Source of the DNA: Tetrastigma voinierianum
Lineage: Eukaryota > Streptophyta > Magnoliopsida > Vitales > Vitaceae
Reading direction: 5' to 3'
Length of the DNA: 64,000 nt
NCBI GenBank assembly: GCA_016808115.1
Contig: JAEQBH010002853.1
Coordinates: 124,001-188,000 of the forward strand
Part shown: positions 45,617 to 57,804 of the stretch, piece after piece
How positions within the stretch are numbered: the first letter of the stretch is position 1
Layout: each line of letters begins with the position of its first letter
Program-made: the position numbers and the translations under genes
Notes under the pieces: generated by a model
Databases searched by the model: none
What the model was told of the DNA's origin: nothing
Seen by the model: only the letters and a program-made list of their open reading frames with translations

Positions 45617-47173
45617 CTAATTAGGGGTTGGAACCCAAATGAGATCACCTACAGGGAAGAAATGGCACACAGGAGCACCATGGTGGATCGTGAGGAAGCG
45701 AAACAACACATTATCAGGGCTCAGCCCAGAGGTATCCAAATGGCAAACACAGAAGGCATCCACCCTATCTCCATTTTGGCCTTCTAGTAAGGCCTCAAAC
45801 ACCTTGTTCTCACCCCCTAGGAAATGGCAGTAGTAAATTAGATAAGGGTAGGGCATAGTATGACAAGATATCGTCTTGGGAGCTGGTATCTCTTTAGGCA
45901 CCTCCAAAATGGTATAGTTTTGGAGAAGAGTAGAAGTAGTTGACTTTGCGAGATAGGAAGTTGGTAAGGCTCTGAAATATTTGGAGTCCACCCCAAACAT
46001 GGTATGCACAAATTCAACCATGGATTCTTGGGAAGTAGCACATAACTTGGTCTCTCCTTTGATGGGTTTAACTTCACATACTCTAAGTGTAGCTTCCATG
46101 TCTTTGGCTTGTGGGGAGCCTTGAGAAAAGGAGAAGAATTCAAGGAGCTTTGGGAGTTGGGAGTATGAAAAAGGAATAGAATCTGCTACTTCTTTAGACA
46201 GCAAGGGAGGAAAAGAAGAAGGGTCCTGTTGGGGAAAGTAGAGGGCAATGTTTTCCAGGCTTCAGATCCTTCATACTGAAGAATATTGAGTGAAGGGTCC
46301 AAGTTCAGAGTGATCATCCGTAATGGGTTGAGGAATGTCCATGGTCATGGACATGAACATGATGCATATGCCCTGTGTCTTCCCTTTTTCCGGTTTCATC
46401 ATCACCTTGCTTATGATCATGACCATGACCATGACCATGACCATGCAGTCTGTTGTCCTCCATCTCCATCTCCATGCCATCCTTTCCTCTCTTCCATCAA
46501 AGAGCGAGCGCGCTGTGGTTTAATACATTCACACCTTCTGCCAAATCATCCACGGGAATTTTGGGAGCCACCTTCAACTCCTCTCTGGCCATCTCTCTGG
46601 CTCCACTTCCATGAAAACACTACAAAAAAAATGGGGAAAAATGTCCCAACCTTAGAAGATGGAGATGTATAACATGACTAAATAAACAAGGTTAAAAACC
46701 AAAGTTCTCTGAAAAACCATGCCAAAACCCCGCTAAAAAATGAAAAAAAAAAATATTCATATTATTAATCGACCAAGCTCTCACAAAAGGATGTGTCAGA
46801 AAGCCAGCTACGTCTGTATTAAGCAATGGCTACCACAAGGCGAGCATAAGATTTGGGTTTAATATGAATATCATGCTTCTCAACACATTTTCATTCAAAT
46901 GCAAAATGATATTACCGGCTGAAATCATTATACTTTATCATCAACATCAAATTTTCCAGCTTCCATACGAATATGGATTATATCAATAAAATAAGAACAG
47001 GTGTACCGGTATTTAATCATTGCCGTCCTGAGCTGCAGGGGCATATATAGAAGCTCCAAGACACTGATTGCAAAGATGTATGCATGGTGTATGAACAAAT
47101 TAAAGAGTGGAGAGATTACCATCAAAGCCAGAAAGTGAAGGAAGAAGCTCCAAAAAAAAATTCTCAGCTTCAT
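45617..47173 (-). pseudogene. BURP-domain protein gene, two exons, N-terminal part damaged
   Basis: Exon 1 (47173-47120) encodes a signal peptide, 'MKLRIFFWSFFLHFLALM', and ends at a GTAATC donor. The intron ends TTTTTTGTAG, and exon 2 begins at 46619 ('REMAREELKVAPKIPVDD'). A His/Gly repeat (about 46445-46330) follows. The BURP domain (46261-45617) is intact, with the signature CH-X10-CH-X26-CH-X24-CH-X8-W and 'ADSIPFSYSQLPKLLEFFSF' at its start. BURP proteins are plant cell-wall or secreted proteins of the RD22/USP/PG1-beta group. Damage: an in-frame TGA near 46500, two TGAs near 46310-46320, and frame changes near 46275 and 46245. Sequencing errors could explain some of these, so an intact gene is possible. 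Confidence 0.8.
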
Positions 47174-47562
47174 TTTTCCTCTTCTTCTTCTCCTTTAATC
47201 TTCTCTTTCTGGTAAGACAACAAAGAGACCAACTGAATTAGTGAGCAAACACAAAGGGGCATTTCATCGAATACCACGAGGACAAGTTCATATTTACATC
47301 TGAGAATAGTATAGAGTGAAGAGACGAGGCTTCCTCAAAGAAACGATGCATTTCACCTTGACCAAGGCATTAGGCTAACTTAAACAATATATAGTTTCTA
47401 CACTATCATGAAATTAAAAAAAAATCCATGGCAGCTTTTGATAATTCAAGGAAAAAAGAAAGTGGGATTTTAAAATTACAATTAAACCGTTTTAATTAAA
47501 AGATCTTACCCTTTTTTTTTTGGAGTTTGATTGACAATGATAATACCAAACATTTTTAAAAG

Positions 47563-47572
<10 letters not shown>

Positions 47573-47617
<45 letters not shown>
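47573..47617. repeat. (TA)n microsatellite
   Basis: Uninterrupted AT dinucleotide run of about 45 bases. Confidence 0.95.
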
Positions 47618-47620
<3 letters not shown>

Positions 47621-49129
47621 ATATTATAAAAATTAGGTATTTGATAAACTTTAGAAAACAATTTTAAAAAATAAATGAGAAAATCACTTTAAAATCTTGA
47701 CGGATTTTCTCGCTTTAAAATCACTTGAAAATCTTTTAAGTCCCAGTGACACTTTTATATCAAAAGTGGAAGATTTAAAGTTAAGTAGTATTAAATGAGA
47801 AAAGTTTTTAAGGGAGACCCAGGATTCTATTAAAAGCCCATCATTACTAACTCATGTAGTAAAATATTTAATATTTAAAAAAATGCAGGGTATTAGGAGT
47901 GGAGAGGGTCTCGGGTCGTGAGAATAGTTTAATGCATTTATGGCCAAAGTGTTTTAATCGTCAAAAATAAGAGTTCTATCAAATTTTTTTATGAAAAGTG
48001 TTTGGTATCAATAGCATTTTTAATACTAAACTTTAAAAAAATTAAAAAAACATAAACCTACGTACGTTATTTGTAGAAAAGATATGAAGAAGAATTAAAA
48101 ATTTATATAATGATAGAATTTCTTATCAATCATTGACTTATAAAAAAATTAATTACTTTTTAAAATAGTTTATAAAATAGGTAAAAACAATTAAAAATGT
48201 GCAATACTTTATTTTCTATTTTCAAGCTCTCAAACACATTTTTCTCTTAAAATTTAACGTAATTTTGAGAATTCATTTAATTGAGAATATTTTTTCAAAG
48301 TTATTCTTCAATATGTTGTAGAATAAATGTCTAAACGTCTTTTATATACCAAATTTATTGAAATAAATCTCAAGTGAAGTACAAGGAAACTATTTAATTG
48401 GTAAATTAATTAATGATGTCAAAGATTTTACTTGGCTCTCCCTTTACTTTTTTCTTTTTTTTTTTTCTCACTCTATCCCACCAAACATGACCATTTTTCC
48501 AGTCCTCCCACTCCCGTTGCCACTCAAAAATAAAATAAGAGTTAAATCCAATATATCATTGTTATTTGTTATTTTAAGTTCATTTTATTTATTTTTATTC
48601 ATAATATGAAGATCATATAATTTTAAAATATGCAAACTTCTAAATAATTTAATTATATTTTCAATTTAAAAAAATTATTTTATATTTGGTTTTCTTTCAA
48701 ACGTTTTATTAACAATCAAATTAAAAACATTTTCTTTAGCAAATTTTTTTTATTTCCTAGTGCTTTCCAATAACCAAACACAATATAAAAGGAAATAATC
48801 AACTAAGAAAGAGGTGATAGTAACATCAATGATGATAGGGTGCGTGTGGAAGATATACAATTTTATTTAAAAAAAATTAATGAAAAAGAAAGTTAGTCTT
48901 AATAAAAATTTCAAATTAATAATTTGTTAGGATCAAAGGCCACTCTGCTATGAGAGTCTCGACATATGACCTCAATGACCACGAAATAGTTCAAGGTACC
49001 GTCAGGAAAGCGCAGGTTGGGAAGAGTGTATTTTTGGTTGTTAATTTACAAATAATGTCATTTTGACATGATGTTTCAAAAAATCTAGCATTCTTTTGAT
49101 TTCAAGGATCAAATATTGATAAACATGGA

Positions 49130-49670
49130 TATAGTAGTACTTGGATTTCACCGGATATATCGAAATATAAGTAAAATATCGATGGATATTTTTACAACAT
49201 TATCGCTAATTAAAGTACTCAAAAATTTAATTTTTGAACCTAAATAGTAAAAATTAATTAGAATATACATATTAAAATTATTTTGACAAGTATAAAAAAT
49301 GATAATATCATTAAACTTTTGAAAAAATATTCTATTTTGAAATTCCTAAACTATATTTATATTTATTTATTAAAAAATAAATTATTTTTAGTTTATTATT
49401 TCAATTATTTTTGTTAAAAAAAATATTTCATCATATGTAATTAAAAATATTCATAAATAATAACAAGGAATATAATAACAAATTGCACAAAAAATTAATA
49501 GTAATAATCATAGCCTAGTGAAGAAGAGTAAGTAAAACCACATTTTTGGGCAGGGTTCTATTTCAAAGTTTTTAAAAGGCGCCGAAATTGGCGATAAAAG
49601 ACCAAAAAAATCATTAATCGACTATCGGTGGTTTCATCGAAATATCAGCCAATTTTTTCGGTTTTTTGTT
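49130..49670 (+). repeat. Diverged repeat with ATATCG words
   Basis: Words such as CGGATATATCGAAATATAAG and ATATCGATGGATATTTTT at 49150-49200 and 'CTATCGGTGG..ATCGAAATATCAGCC' at 49620-49655 enclose about 430 bp of plain AT-rich DNA. The ends may belong to one non-autonomous transposon, but no clear terminal repeats or target duplication were found. Confidence 0.35.
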
Positions 49671-50284
49671 CCTTGGTTTGATTAGAGTAAAAAGATTAGA
49701 TTTGAGTTACTTGAGCTTTAAGTATTACCTAAATGAACCTAAGGTTCTACCTTAATAAGCTTATGTACTACCTTAATCATTCCTGGGTATTGAAATCTAA
49801 CTTGCATGATGCCATGCTGGTATTAGATTTAATAACAATAGCTAATCCCTACTAATTAATCTAATGTTATATTTTAGGTTATTTGGAGTTATATTTAAAT
49901 TATTTTAATTTGTTTTTAGGTAATAAATCCGATTGACTCACATAAATTTGAAATGCTAATGGTATATACATATCACAAAATTTACAATAACCTGATTATT
50001 ACTGAGAATGTTTTACTGTTAGGTGAATTAAACAAGTTACATGATGCCTTACCTGTTAATAATGAGATAATACTTGGGTTTATATTTTAGACATGATTAT
50101 TATTCTTGTTGAATTTGGGTTGACATATGTAATATAACATCTCTAACACAACATAAGCATAAATAGTAATACCAATTATCATTCACTCCTAAACAGGCTC
50201 TTAGTTTTTGTCTTCGAGAAGAAAATGAATTAGGGAAAACAAAAAAGCAATAAAAAGAAGAAAAATATCAATATGATACACTTA

Positions 50285-50600
50285 CTTGCATTTAATATTT
50301 ACTTTACTTAGCCTTGTCATGACTTGTACATTCAATCTTCACATTGTTCACCCACCAATACATAATGATATCTTCAATGCATAATTGAAGGTTGTCATGA
50401 CTTTTATATTCAATCTTCACATGGTTTAATGCATATTTGAAGGCCCAACACGATGACTTTTATATTTAATATTTCCACTGTTTACCTACCAATGCATTAT
50501 TAATATCTTCAATGCATAATTGAAGGCACAAAAAACAAAAAAAATAAAATAAAATTAGACATCGTAATATGATCGTGAACACATCATTGAAGGCCAACTT
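50285..50600 (+). repeat. Direct repeat copy A with internal tandem units
   Basis: Contains about two and a half units of a roughly 80-130-bp motif with 'CATGACTT..ACATTCAATCTTCAC', 'CACCAATACATAATGATATC' and 'TTCAATGCATAATTGAAGG'. The same motifs recur in copy B at 52165-52430, in the same order and orientation. Confidence 0.7.
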
Positions 50601-50642
50601 TAATCTTCAGTTAATTCTTTTGTTGGCATCAATATGAAACAT

Positions 50643-51245
50643 TTTGGCCCCGTTTGGTGAACAGTGTTTTATGTCAAAATTAGAGGACTAAACCCATTTT
50701 AAAAGATCGATCAGTTAAAAGTTATAATGTTGGTGTTTGGTGAAGAGTGGATTGGGTCCAATCCGTTAGTTTAAACATTACTTGACGGCGTTTTAAAATA
50801 GATAATTGCATATGTGGAGTTGAAAATACAAATTTGTCTCAAAGTTATCAATAATTATTGTACTTACTCTAAGGTTCTTACAAAACCCTTACCCTTAACT
50901 ATTTTTACAAATAATTAGAAACTCAAAGAAATTTGTATATTTTAAAATTTTAAAATAACTAATCTTTTACGTAAATGGTATTTTAATTCTTCAATGTTAG
51001 TACCTTATTTCCAATAAACTCACCTTATAAATCTAAATTATTAACAAAAAAAAAAAAAACTCAATAATAAATTGTGTCAATGCCTTATTGATCATTTTAT
51101 ACAATTAAATAATTATGAGCTAAATTTAACCAAACACATTTACTTACAGCGACTAATTGAATCGGCTAACAACAAACAACTAATATAGCGGCTAACAACT
51201 ATTAGCTATTTGCTAGTTGTCGTCGATCAAAAACGAGGACTTTTA
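50643..51245. mobile_element. Possible MITE
   Basis: The left end has GGCCCCGTTTGGTGAACAG, a start typical of plant MITEs, and a second 'GTGTTTGGTGAAGAG' lies at 50732. The right part has 'AACCAAACACATTT' (about 51131) and repeated GGCTAACAAC/ACTATTAGCT words. Clear terminal inverted repeats are not established, so boundaries are approximate. Confidence 0.35.
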
Positions 51246-51249
51246 GGGT

Positions 51250-52145
51250 GTGTTTGGATCATGGGAATTAAGAGGTGGAATGGAAATATCATTACTCCTT
51301 CAACCTATTACCATGTTTAGATGAAATTTAAGTAAGAAGGAATATAATGAAAACTAATTCAAAGTGGAATCAAATCTGCTTCAGTAAGGATTTGGATTTT
51401 AAATATAAGGTGGTATTTTGATTCACCCTTTTTCTTTTTTTTGACAACTATTCACCTTCTCCTCTAAAAACATAAAAACTTAAAATTACTATTTTATCTC
51501 TAACATTTTGTTTATCATGGCCCATAATTCTAATTAATAATTTAAAGCATTTTATAAAAGCTATGCTATTGAAAATCCAAAAAAAAAAAATTGTTTTTGA
51601 TGTGTTTGAATTTTTTTATTCACATATTTTTGTGAAAGTATGTTAATATTTTTATTTTATCATTAAAATTATAATCTTGATAAAATATTTTTTATAAAGC
51701 ATTACATAAAAACTAAGAATGTAGTAACGATTTTAAAACCAATTACAAAATACTTATGAAATTAATATATTTTAAAATAATTTCTAATATTTTATTTTTA
51801 ATCATATGACTATAATTATTTTTAAAATACTTTAAATGAAGCAATAGAGAATAATTAAAAGTTCTAAAAGAAAAGAGCATTTGGGAAGTTATTTAAAATA
51901 ACATATTTTCTTAGAGAAAGAAAAATGAAATAAAGGTATTTAAAATCATGTGGTATAATATTCTTGTCAATTTAATATTTTTCATTCAAATTTATAGTAT
52001 TACCAAGCGTGGAATGAAATAAACAATCATTCTCGTATAAGATTGTAAACTAATCAAAGACTAAAAATGAAATAAAATTATTGGTCCATTCCATGAGAAA
52101 TAAGAATGAAAAGAGATTCTTCATTCTAATATACCAAACACACCT
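51250..52145. mobile_element. Terminal-inverted-repeat element (Tourist/Harbinger-like MITE)
   Basis: Left end GGGTGTGTTTGGATCATG (about 51248), right end '..ATACCAAACACACC' (to about 52143). Inverted, the right end reads GGTGTGTTTGGTAT, giving 11 matched terminal bases. Flanking TTTTA and TTTA could be a short TA-rich target duplication. The inside (about 880 bp) is AT-rich with no ORF. Second-strand similarity extends to 'ATTCTT'/'AAGAAT' words near both ends. Confidence 0.55.
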
Positions 52146-52164
52146 TTAATGTAACTTGGTTTTT

Positions 52165-52430
52165 TTTATTATACTTGCATTCAATCTTCACTTTACTTCA
52201 TCTTGCCATGACTTATACATTTGTTCTTCACATCCTTTAACAACCGATACATTATTGATATCTTCAGGCTTCTTATGACTTTTACATTCCAATTATCACA
52301 TCGTTTACTCACCAATACATTATTGATATCTTAAATGCATAATTGAAGGCATTACAAGAATCAAACATCATGATATGATTGTAGATACATTAAAGGAGCA
52401 AGTCAATCTTTTGTATTCAATTTTTTGTCG
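52165..52430 (+). repeat. Direct repeat copy B
   Basis: Matches 50285-50600: 'CTTGCATTCAATCTTCACTT', 'CCATGACTTATACATT', 'GATACATTATTGATATCTTC', 'AAATGCATAATTGAAGGC', then 'CATCATGATATGATTGTAGA'. The two copies bracket about 1.56 kb that holds the two MITE-like elements. Confidence 0.65.
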
Positions 52431-52729
52431 GAAAATTTCTAAGGAAACAATTGCTTTTTAAAGAGTGTTCTTCCATTAGCAAGTCTTCTTAAAATGAAGA
52501 TGAGCTACGAAACAGAGCTACGATTAGCTTGATTAAAATGTTTTGATTACAACTTTAATTTCTAATTTTATTAAACAATGGTAACGTGAAGAATATGAAT
52601 CCCTCCCTCAGTTAGACAATTTATGACAAAAAAATTAGGTAAAAAATAATAAATAGTCTCCTACATTGCCGACTAACATCTTCAAATTTTAGTCATGCTG
52701 CATGTAATTCAGAAGCGAACTTAAAGAAA

Positions 52730-54150
52730 CTCTCACATTGTCGAATCATATCATGTCCATTTTATTTTCATTTGACTCGAGGATACCCACCTCACTCTCA
52801 ATAGGATCAATTGACATTTATGATCTTATGAAATTATGGAAAATGCAATAAACAGATATTATCCTATACTGCGTCTTAACAGAATAAAATGACTTATCTC
52901 TCAAAATAGTTCATCTAGTCTTTAAGATGTCAAAGCACCCTTCAATGCAATTTCTAACTTGTGAATGTTTCATATTGAAATACTTTTTCGCTATTGTAGG
53001 TTGATAACCTTGATTCCATTTAGTCAAGTAATATCTTTGACCTCTATATGGCGCCAAAAAACCTTCCCCATTTGTGTATCCAACATCACACAAATAATAA
53101 TTGTTTATATATATTACAATTGAGCATTCATTAGTATATATGAACACAATATTTTTAACTAATTACTACTTAATTACCTTGAAAAATTACTATTTAATTA
53201 CCTTGAAAAATCTTTAAGTCATTCTTTTTACTAATAGCATCTCTTAAGACTCTACCATCTGCAACATATCCCTCCCAACCCAATAGGACATAAATAGATT
53301 GCATGTCTAGTGTAAATACACCCAAGACATTAGTGGCAATTTCACCTTTTTTGGTTCGATAACTAGGTTTGTCAGATGTTGGTACATTGACCTTAACATA
53401 AGTCTCATTTTAATGCACCCGAAGCAACCACTGGCAAACAATGGTAAAAAAAATTAATATCAATTTATGAATTTATCTTCAAATTGAAATAATAAAAAAT
53501 TCTCTTATATGTAAATTTTCTTCTTGTACCTTGAACCATTTTCACCTCTCATCTGTTAAATTTTCTAGTATTGGTTCTGGCTTCCTAAGTAAGATGTTGT
53601 GTAGCTTCAAAACAGAGTTTAAAACTGAATGGAATTGTCTACTAACTGTTTCACCAGATCTTGCTATTTGACATTTAAGGACCTTATTCTTCACATTATG
53701 TGCAATAATGTGAAGAAAATAAACTATAAGTTCATTAACTGACATATTCCTATTTTCTTTCAGTTTCCATGAGTCTTTAGCAAATAACAAAGTTTGGCTA
53801 GAGCTCTCCTATCCATCCTACAATTATCAACACATTATCTATCACTATGAAAAACCATTTGAGTTAAGTTAATAGACCTAATATTATGTCTAATGTAGGT
53901 ATGGTTAGCATAAGTTATTCTATTCCGAAACCTATGGCTCATTCTCCTAACAGCTAAGAAAACTTCTATGAACAACATCATGTTTATAATGTGCTTTATC
54001 ATCTTCATGTGTATAATAATTAAAGAAATCATTCTCATCTCCTGTCTCATTGGCAATTGAGCCATAGCAACCAAAATTAAACAATGAATATAAACAAATA
54101 AGCAAAAAATACATCCAAATAAAATAGTTAACACCATATATAAAATCACA
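52730..54150 (-). pseudogene. PIF/Harbinger transposase relic
   Basis: Read 54150 to 52730. N-terminal text is 'RMSHRFRNRITYANHTYIRH' and 'SDR..CVDNCRMDRRALAKL'. The next frame, 53790-53542, holds 'ELIVYFLHIIAHNVKNKVLK' and 'SGETVSRQFHSVLNSVLKLH'. After a possible intron (GTACAA 53531 to TGCCAG about 53434) come the DDE nuclease blocks: 'WEGYVADGRVLRDAI' with the second Asp, 'GYTNGEGFLAPYRGQRYYLT' and 'CIEGCFDILKTR' with the Glu. The first Asp block ('GALDGT' in the family) is mutated and holds a stop. The C-terminal tail with 'DPIESEVGI' ends about 52730. Terminal repeats of the parent element are not certain. Confidence 0.8.
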
Positions 54151-55745
54151 CCAACAACTATATTGCGCTACCGAAAAAGTAAATATATTATATTCCAAGC
54201 CATGAAAAATATAAAACCACAACAGCATGCACAAAAATAAACAAATAAATCCAAGTCGCACAAAAATTCATGAAGCGGATAAAACTAGATGCATAAAAAG
54301 TATTTTGTTTTTCTTGACAATAAACGCACAAAAAGACAATATGCACAAAAAGTAAACAAATAAAGAACAAAAAGACGTACCGTTTTTTTTTTCTTAACAA
54401 TAAGCCTTAGTATTTTTTTTTAAGGATGATGCACCGAGTATTGATTGAGATGATTCTACCACCTACAAGCCAAAAAAGAAAAGATTAAATTTAATAGGAT
54501 GAAAAATCATACTTGATCTCAGAAAATTTGAAATTTCTTGTGCACTCAATAGTGTTGATGTTGTTGAAGCGATAAGTAGAGTTTTGAGAGCAAATATAAA
54601 CAGGTTTATTTTGTAATTAGTTATACAAGAAATGATATATTTGTCCATAAGAGCAAATGTAAAAGGGCATTTGTGGGAAAAAAAATTCAGATAACCAGGT
54701 AATCTTACATCATCTAAGCTATTTGAGGTAATGGGGGCCAACCCCAACATTACAAAAATTATTTGATACTTATAGGTAATGTTATATTGCACAGTTAAAT
54801 TTTATAATGTCAATCAAACATAGCCATATAACATTATTGGGCAACATAACCTTGGTTATCAATATTACCTTAAACCAAACGCCCTGGTAGAGTTAACTAG
54901 CCAATTCTAAACAACTTTTCAATTAAGAAGAAATGATTTTTATTTGGATAGTAAAAATTACACAGCGAATGTAGGAAGGAGTAACAAGGTGATTATTATT
55001 ATCATTTTTAAGCTTTTTCATTATTTTTTTAAAGAAAACCTATTAAAGTCAATTTATAGCAAAAGCAGTTGAGTTTTCTTGTAATTGAATAATCCAAATC
55101 AAGGAAAAATTTACAGAACACAAATGGAAGGTTTATGAAAGGCGCAAGTTTATTTTAAAGGCTCACGAGAGTTAATTAGGGAGTTATTAGGAGGCGATAG
55201 TTAATTCCTCAAATCAATAACTAACCCATAAAGTGTTTGGAAAAAACACATAATCAATTACTAATAGCTGATTAGGAATAAAAAGCTCATAATTGGAAAA
55301 ACTACAAATAGTAGCTTTTTCTAAAACACTCCTAAAAAGTATTACCTTTTCCATTCACAATTTTTTTATAATTAGTATTACATGTTTGGTAATTATTTTG
55401 CATAATGTTTTTATTCTTAACAATAAAAATATAAAGATATTGTTTGATAATAGAAAAACTATTTATATTTTCTACTCTTACTAATAAAAAAGATGTTTTT
55501 AGACTATTTTTATTTTTTTTATTTATGTCAAAAACAATTATCTATAAAATAATTAAGTGGCTAAAAAATTTAAAGCAACAGACATACAAATTATGTTTAA
55601 TATATATATATATATATAAAATTTTAAATTCTGAAATAAAATTTTATTTTTATACACTATTACATAATTATTTTATAATTTTGAGATAATATTTTTATTC
55701 AATTAATTTATTCGTTAAGTTTATCTTTAAATTTTAATACTTAAT

Positions 55746-55824
<79 letters not shown>

Positions 55825-57270
55825 AAAAATCTATTTTAATTTATTTATGATAATTATATAGATTCAAAATTTATTTTTAATTTGACATTAATTTTTTAAT
55901 TTTATTTTCAGTTATTTAATATGATAAAATCATAACTCAAAATAAACTCTACTTCAAAATGAATTTTTTATGACATGATTATAAATATAGTATGAAATAA
56001 AAAATAGAAGAAAAGAGCAATATTAAAATTAATTTTATATTTAATAAACTGTGCTTAATGGCATGATTGTTAATATGTAACATTATAATAAAAATAATAA
56101 TAAGAGATATATAATTATACAAAAAAACAATTTGTTGGATATGTGATTAGAGTTTTATTATATTTTTAGTTTTTATTAATTGTTTTTGTCTTATGAAAAT
56201 ATGGAATCAATCTAACGAAAAGTGAGCCAATGCGGGTTATAGATAGAAAAGAAAAGATTCTTTTGACCTATATAAAATGTGGTCTTATATTTTTCTACAA
56301 CAAAATTCAGAATCCCGGTGGGTTTTTGTTTGTGAATTTGTATGGTTTTTGAGTTGGATTTTGGCCAGAGCTTCTTAAGCTTAACTTTTTTGTCATTTCT
56401 CTGAAATTTCTCGCTCCAAAAGTCGCTACAAAAACAATGTGGCTATCAACAACACCAACTATCACTGTATATATGTTCATTGTTTTTATATCTCTCATGT
56501 CTATAATATTAAATTTACTTTCAATCAGATATCAATTATCAACTATTTTACCAAGCAATAAAATATAGTCAACTATCACTACCAGCTGAGCACCAACTAT
56601 CTAACCAAACATTACCTAAATTTCATGTGGGACTAGTTGAATTTAATGTTATTGAATTGTTTAGCGCATAAGAAATAAAAAAAAAAAGATAAATTAAGTA
56701 AGAAAGAAATTTTAAAAAGAGGACTCTAAAGGCTTAATCGCTGCTTTGATTGCTCAATACCATTATACCATATATATATAGGCAAATCTGAAAAATTTTC
56801 AAGCAATAGAGATTTATAGGTTGTCTTTGGTTCTCACAAAGTTAGGAAAATGCAAAAAAAAAAAAAAAAAGAGAGATTATATATTTAGAAGGGAAAATTT
56901 TTGGACCAAAATAAAAAATATATTTAAGTTTAAAATTAAATCTATATATTTTAAACTCATTTTATTTTATTTTTATAGTTTTTATGGTGAAACTAAATAT
57001 GATAAAATTATTTTTTTTTAATATATACCATTTTTTGTTGGGAACCCAAAACTAATAATAAAAAAGAAAAAAAGAAAATGAAGAATAAAATTGAAAACAA
57101 GTTTAGGAAAAGAGAATTGGAAGAAAATAAAAAAATAGGATTAAAAATCGTTATTTGGAAATACCCTTATATTGAAACCCACTTTTTTAACTTTTCCTTT
57201 TTTTTCTTATACGCTAGAAGAGACAATCATGTGAAAAACGTGGGTGGGTTGCCTTTTCAAAAGTGCCACC
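54151..57270. other. AT-rich intergenic DNA with possible transposon ends
   Basis: 54868-54885 reads AAACCAAACGCCC, which inverted (GGGCGTTTGGTTTAAGGTAA) looks like a PIF/Harbinger end and may be the 5' end of the transposase-bearing element. 55225-55330 ('GTGTTTGGAAAAAACAC', AATAGCTGATTAG) and 56540-56625 ('CAGCTGAGCACC', 'CTAACCAAACATTACC') may be ends of another small element. No coding sequence recognised. A TA run lies at 55750-55821. Confidence 0.45.
55750..55821. repeat. (TA)n microsatellite
   Basis: TA dinucleotide run of about 70 bases. A shorter run is at about 55600-55617. Confidence 0.95.
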
Positions 57271-57790
57271 TGTTATATTTCGCTTATTGGTGCCAGTGTT
57301 AAATTTTGAACGTGATTGTCTTTATACATTCGTTAACCGATAAAGTTAGTGATCATTAAAGTTGAATTAGGGTTCCACCGAAATAATTATATAATTATTT
57401 ACAATTAATTATAAAATATGGAATTAATGTGTGGTTTTACTGTTTGCTAATGTTGTTTTGATGGGTGATGACATTAAGGGGGCAGATAAGCTATTTGAGG
57501 GGTCCACAGGTTTAAAACCTACAGCACATTATCTATGACCCATAGAAGAGCGAATAATTCTTTAGGAGTTTTCTGATCAGAAGATAATACTAACCTCCAT
57601 ACTTGAGAGAGCTTATTCTTGCATTGTCTAATTGCAATGGATTCGGTATGTCATACAATATTGGCTTATTTGATCTTTGATTAGTATGCATGATTCTAGG
57701 GTTATGTGGTTTTTATTACGTATTTGAATTATACTTGATGATAATAAAATCACATCTATGTGTTTATTCTTGTGTTTTTTTTATCTAACA
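57271..57790 (+). repeat. 5' LTR of the second copia element
   Basis: 520 bp, TGTTATATTT...TATCTAACA, with TG and CA ends, directly before the PBS. It matches 62605-63039 over most of its length, for example around 57398-57432 and 'GGTTTAAAACCTACAGCAC' at 57510. Confidence 0.85.
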
Positions 57791-57792
57791 AT

Positions 57793-57804
57793 TGGCATCA
57801 GAGC
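57793..57804 (+). other. Primer-binding site, initiator tRNA-Met type
   Basis: TGGCATCAGAGC differs from TGGTATCAGAGC at one base and lies 2 bases after the LTR end. Confidence 0.85.

Larger units (their letters stand above)
47174..50284. other. AT-rich intergenic DNA
   Basis: Upstream side of the BURP gene. It contains a TA run (47573-47617) and many A/T homopolymers. No coding sequence recognised. The 47174-47570 part would hold the BURP promoter, but no TATA box can be chosen with confidence. 48930-49025 is less AT-rich but shows no homology I recognise. Confidence 0.6.

Noticed and set aside
45639..46143. Other-frame ORFs over the BURP domain
   Set aside because: Shadow frames of the intact BURP domain.
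46286..46672. 128-residue plus-strand frame with a His/Asp repeat
   Set aside because: Antisense of the His/Gly hexanucleotide repeat of the BURP gene; the sense strand carries the BURP signature and splice sites.
54151..54792. Hydrophobic frames of 70-109 residues suggesting membrane proteins
   Set aside because: AT-rich DNA gives Phe/Ile/Leu/Tyr-rich frames by chance; several overlap in different registers and none has a family match.
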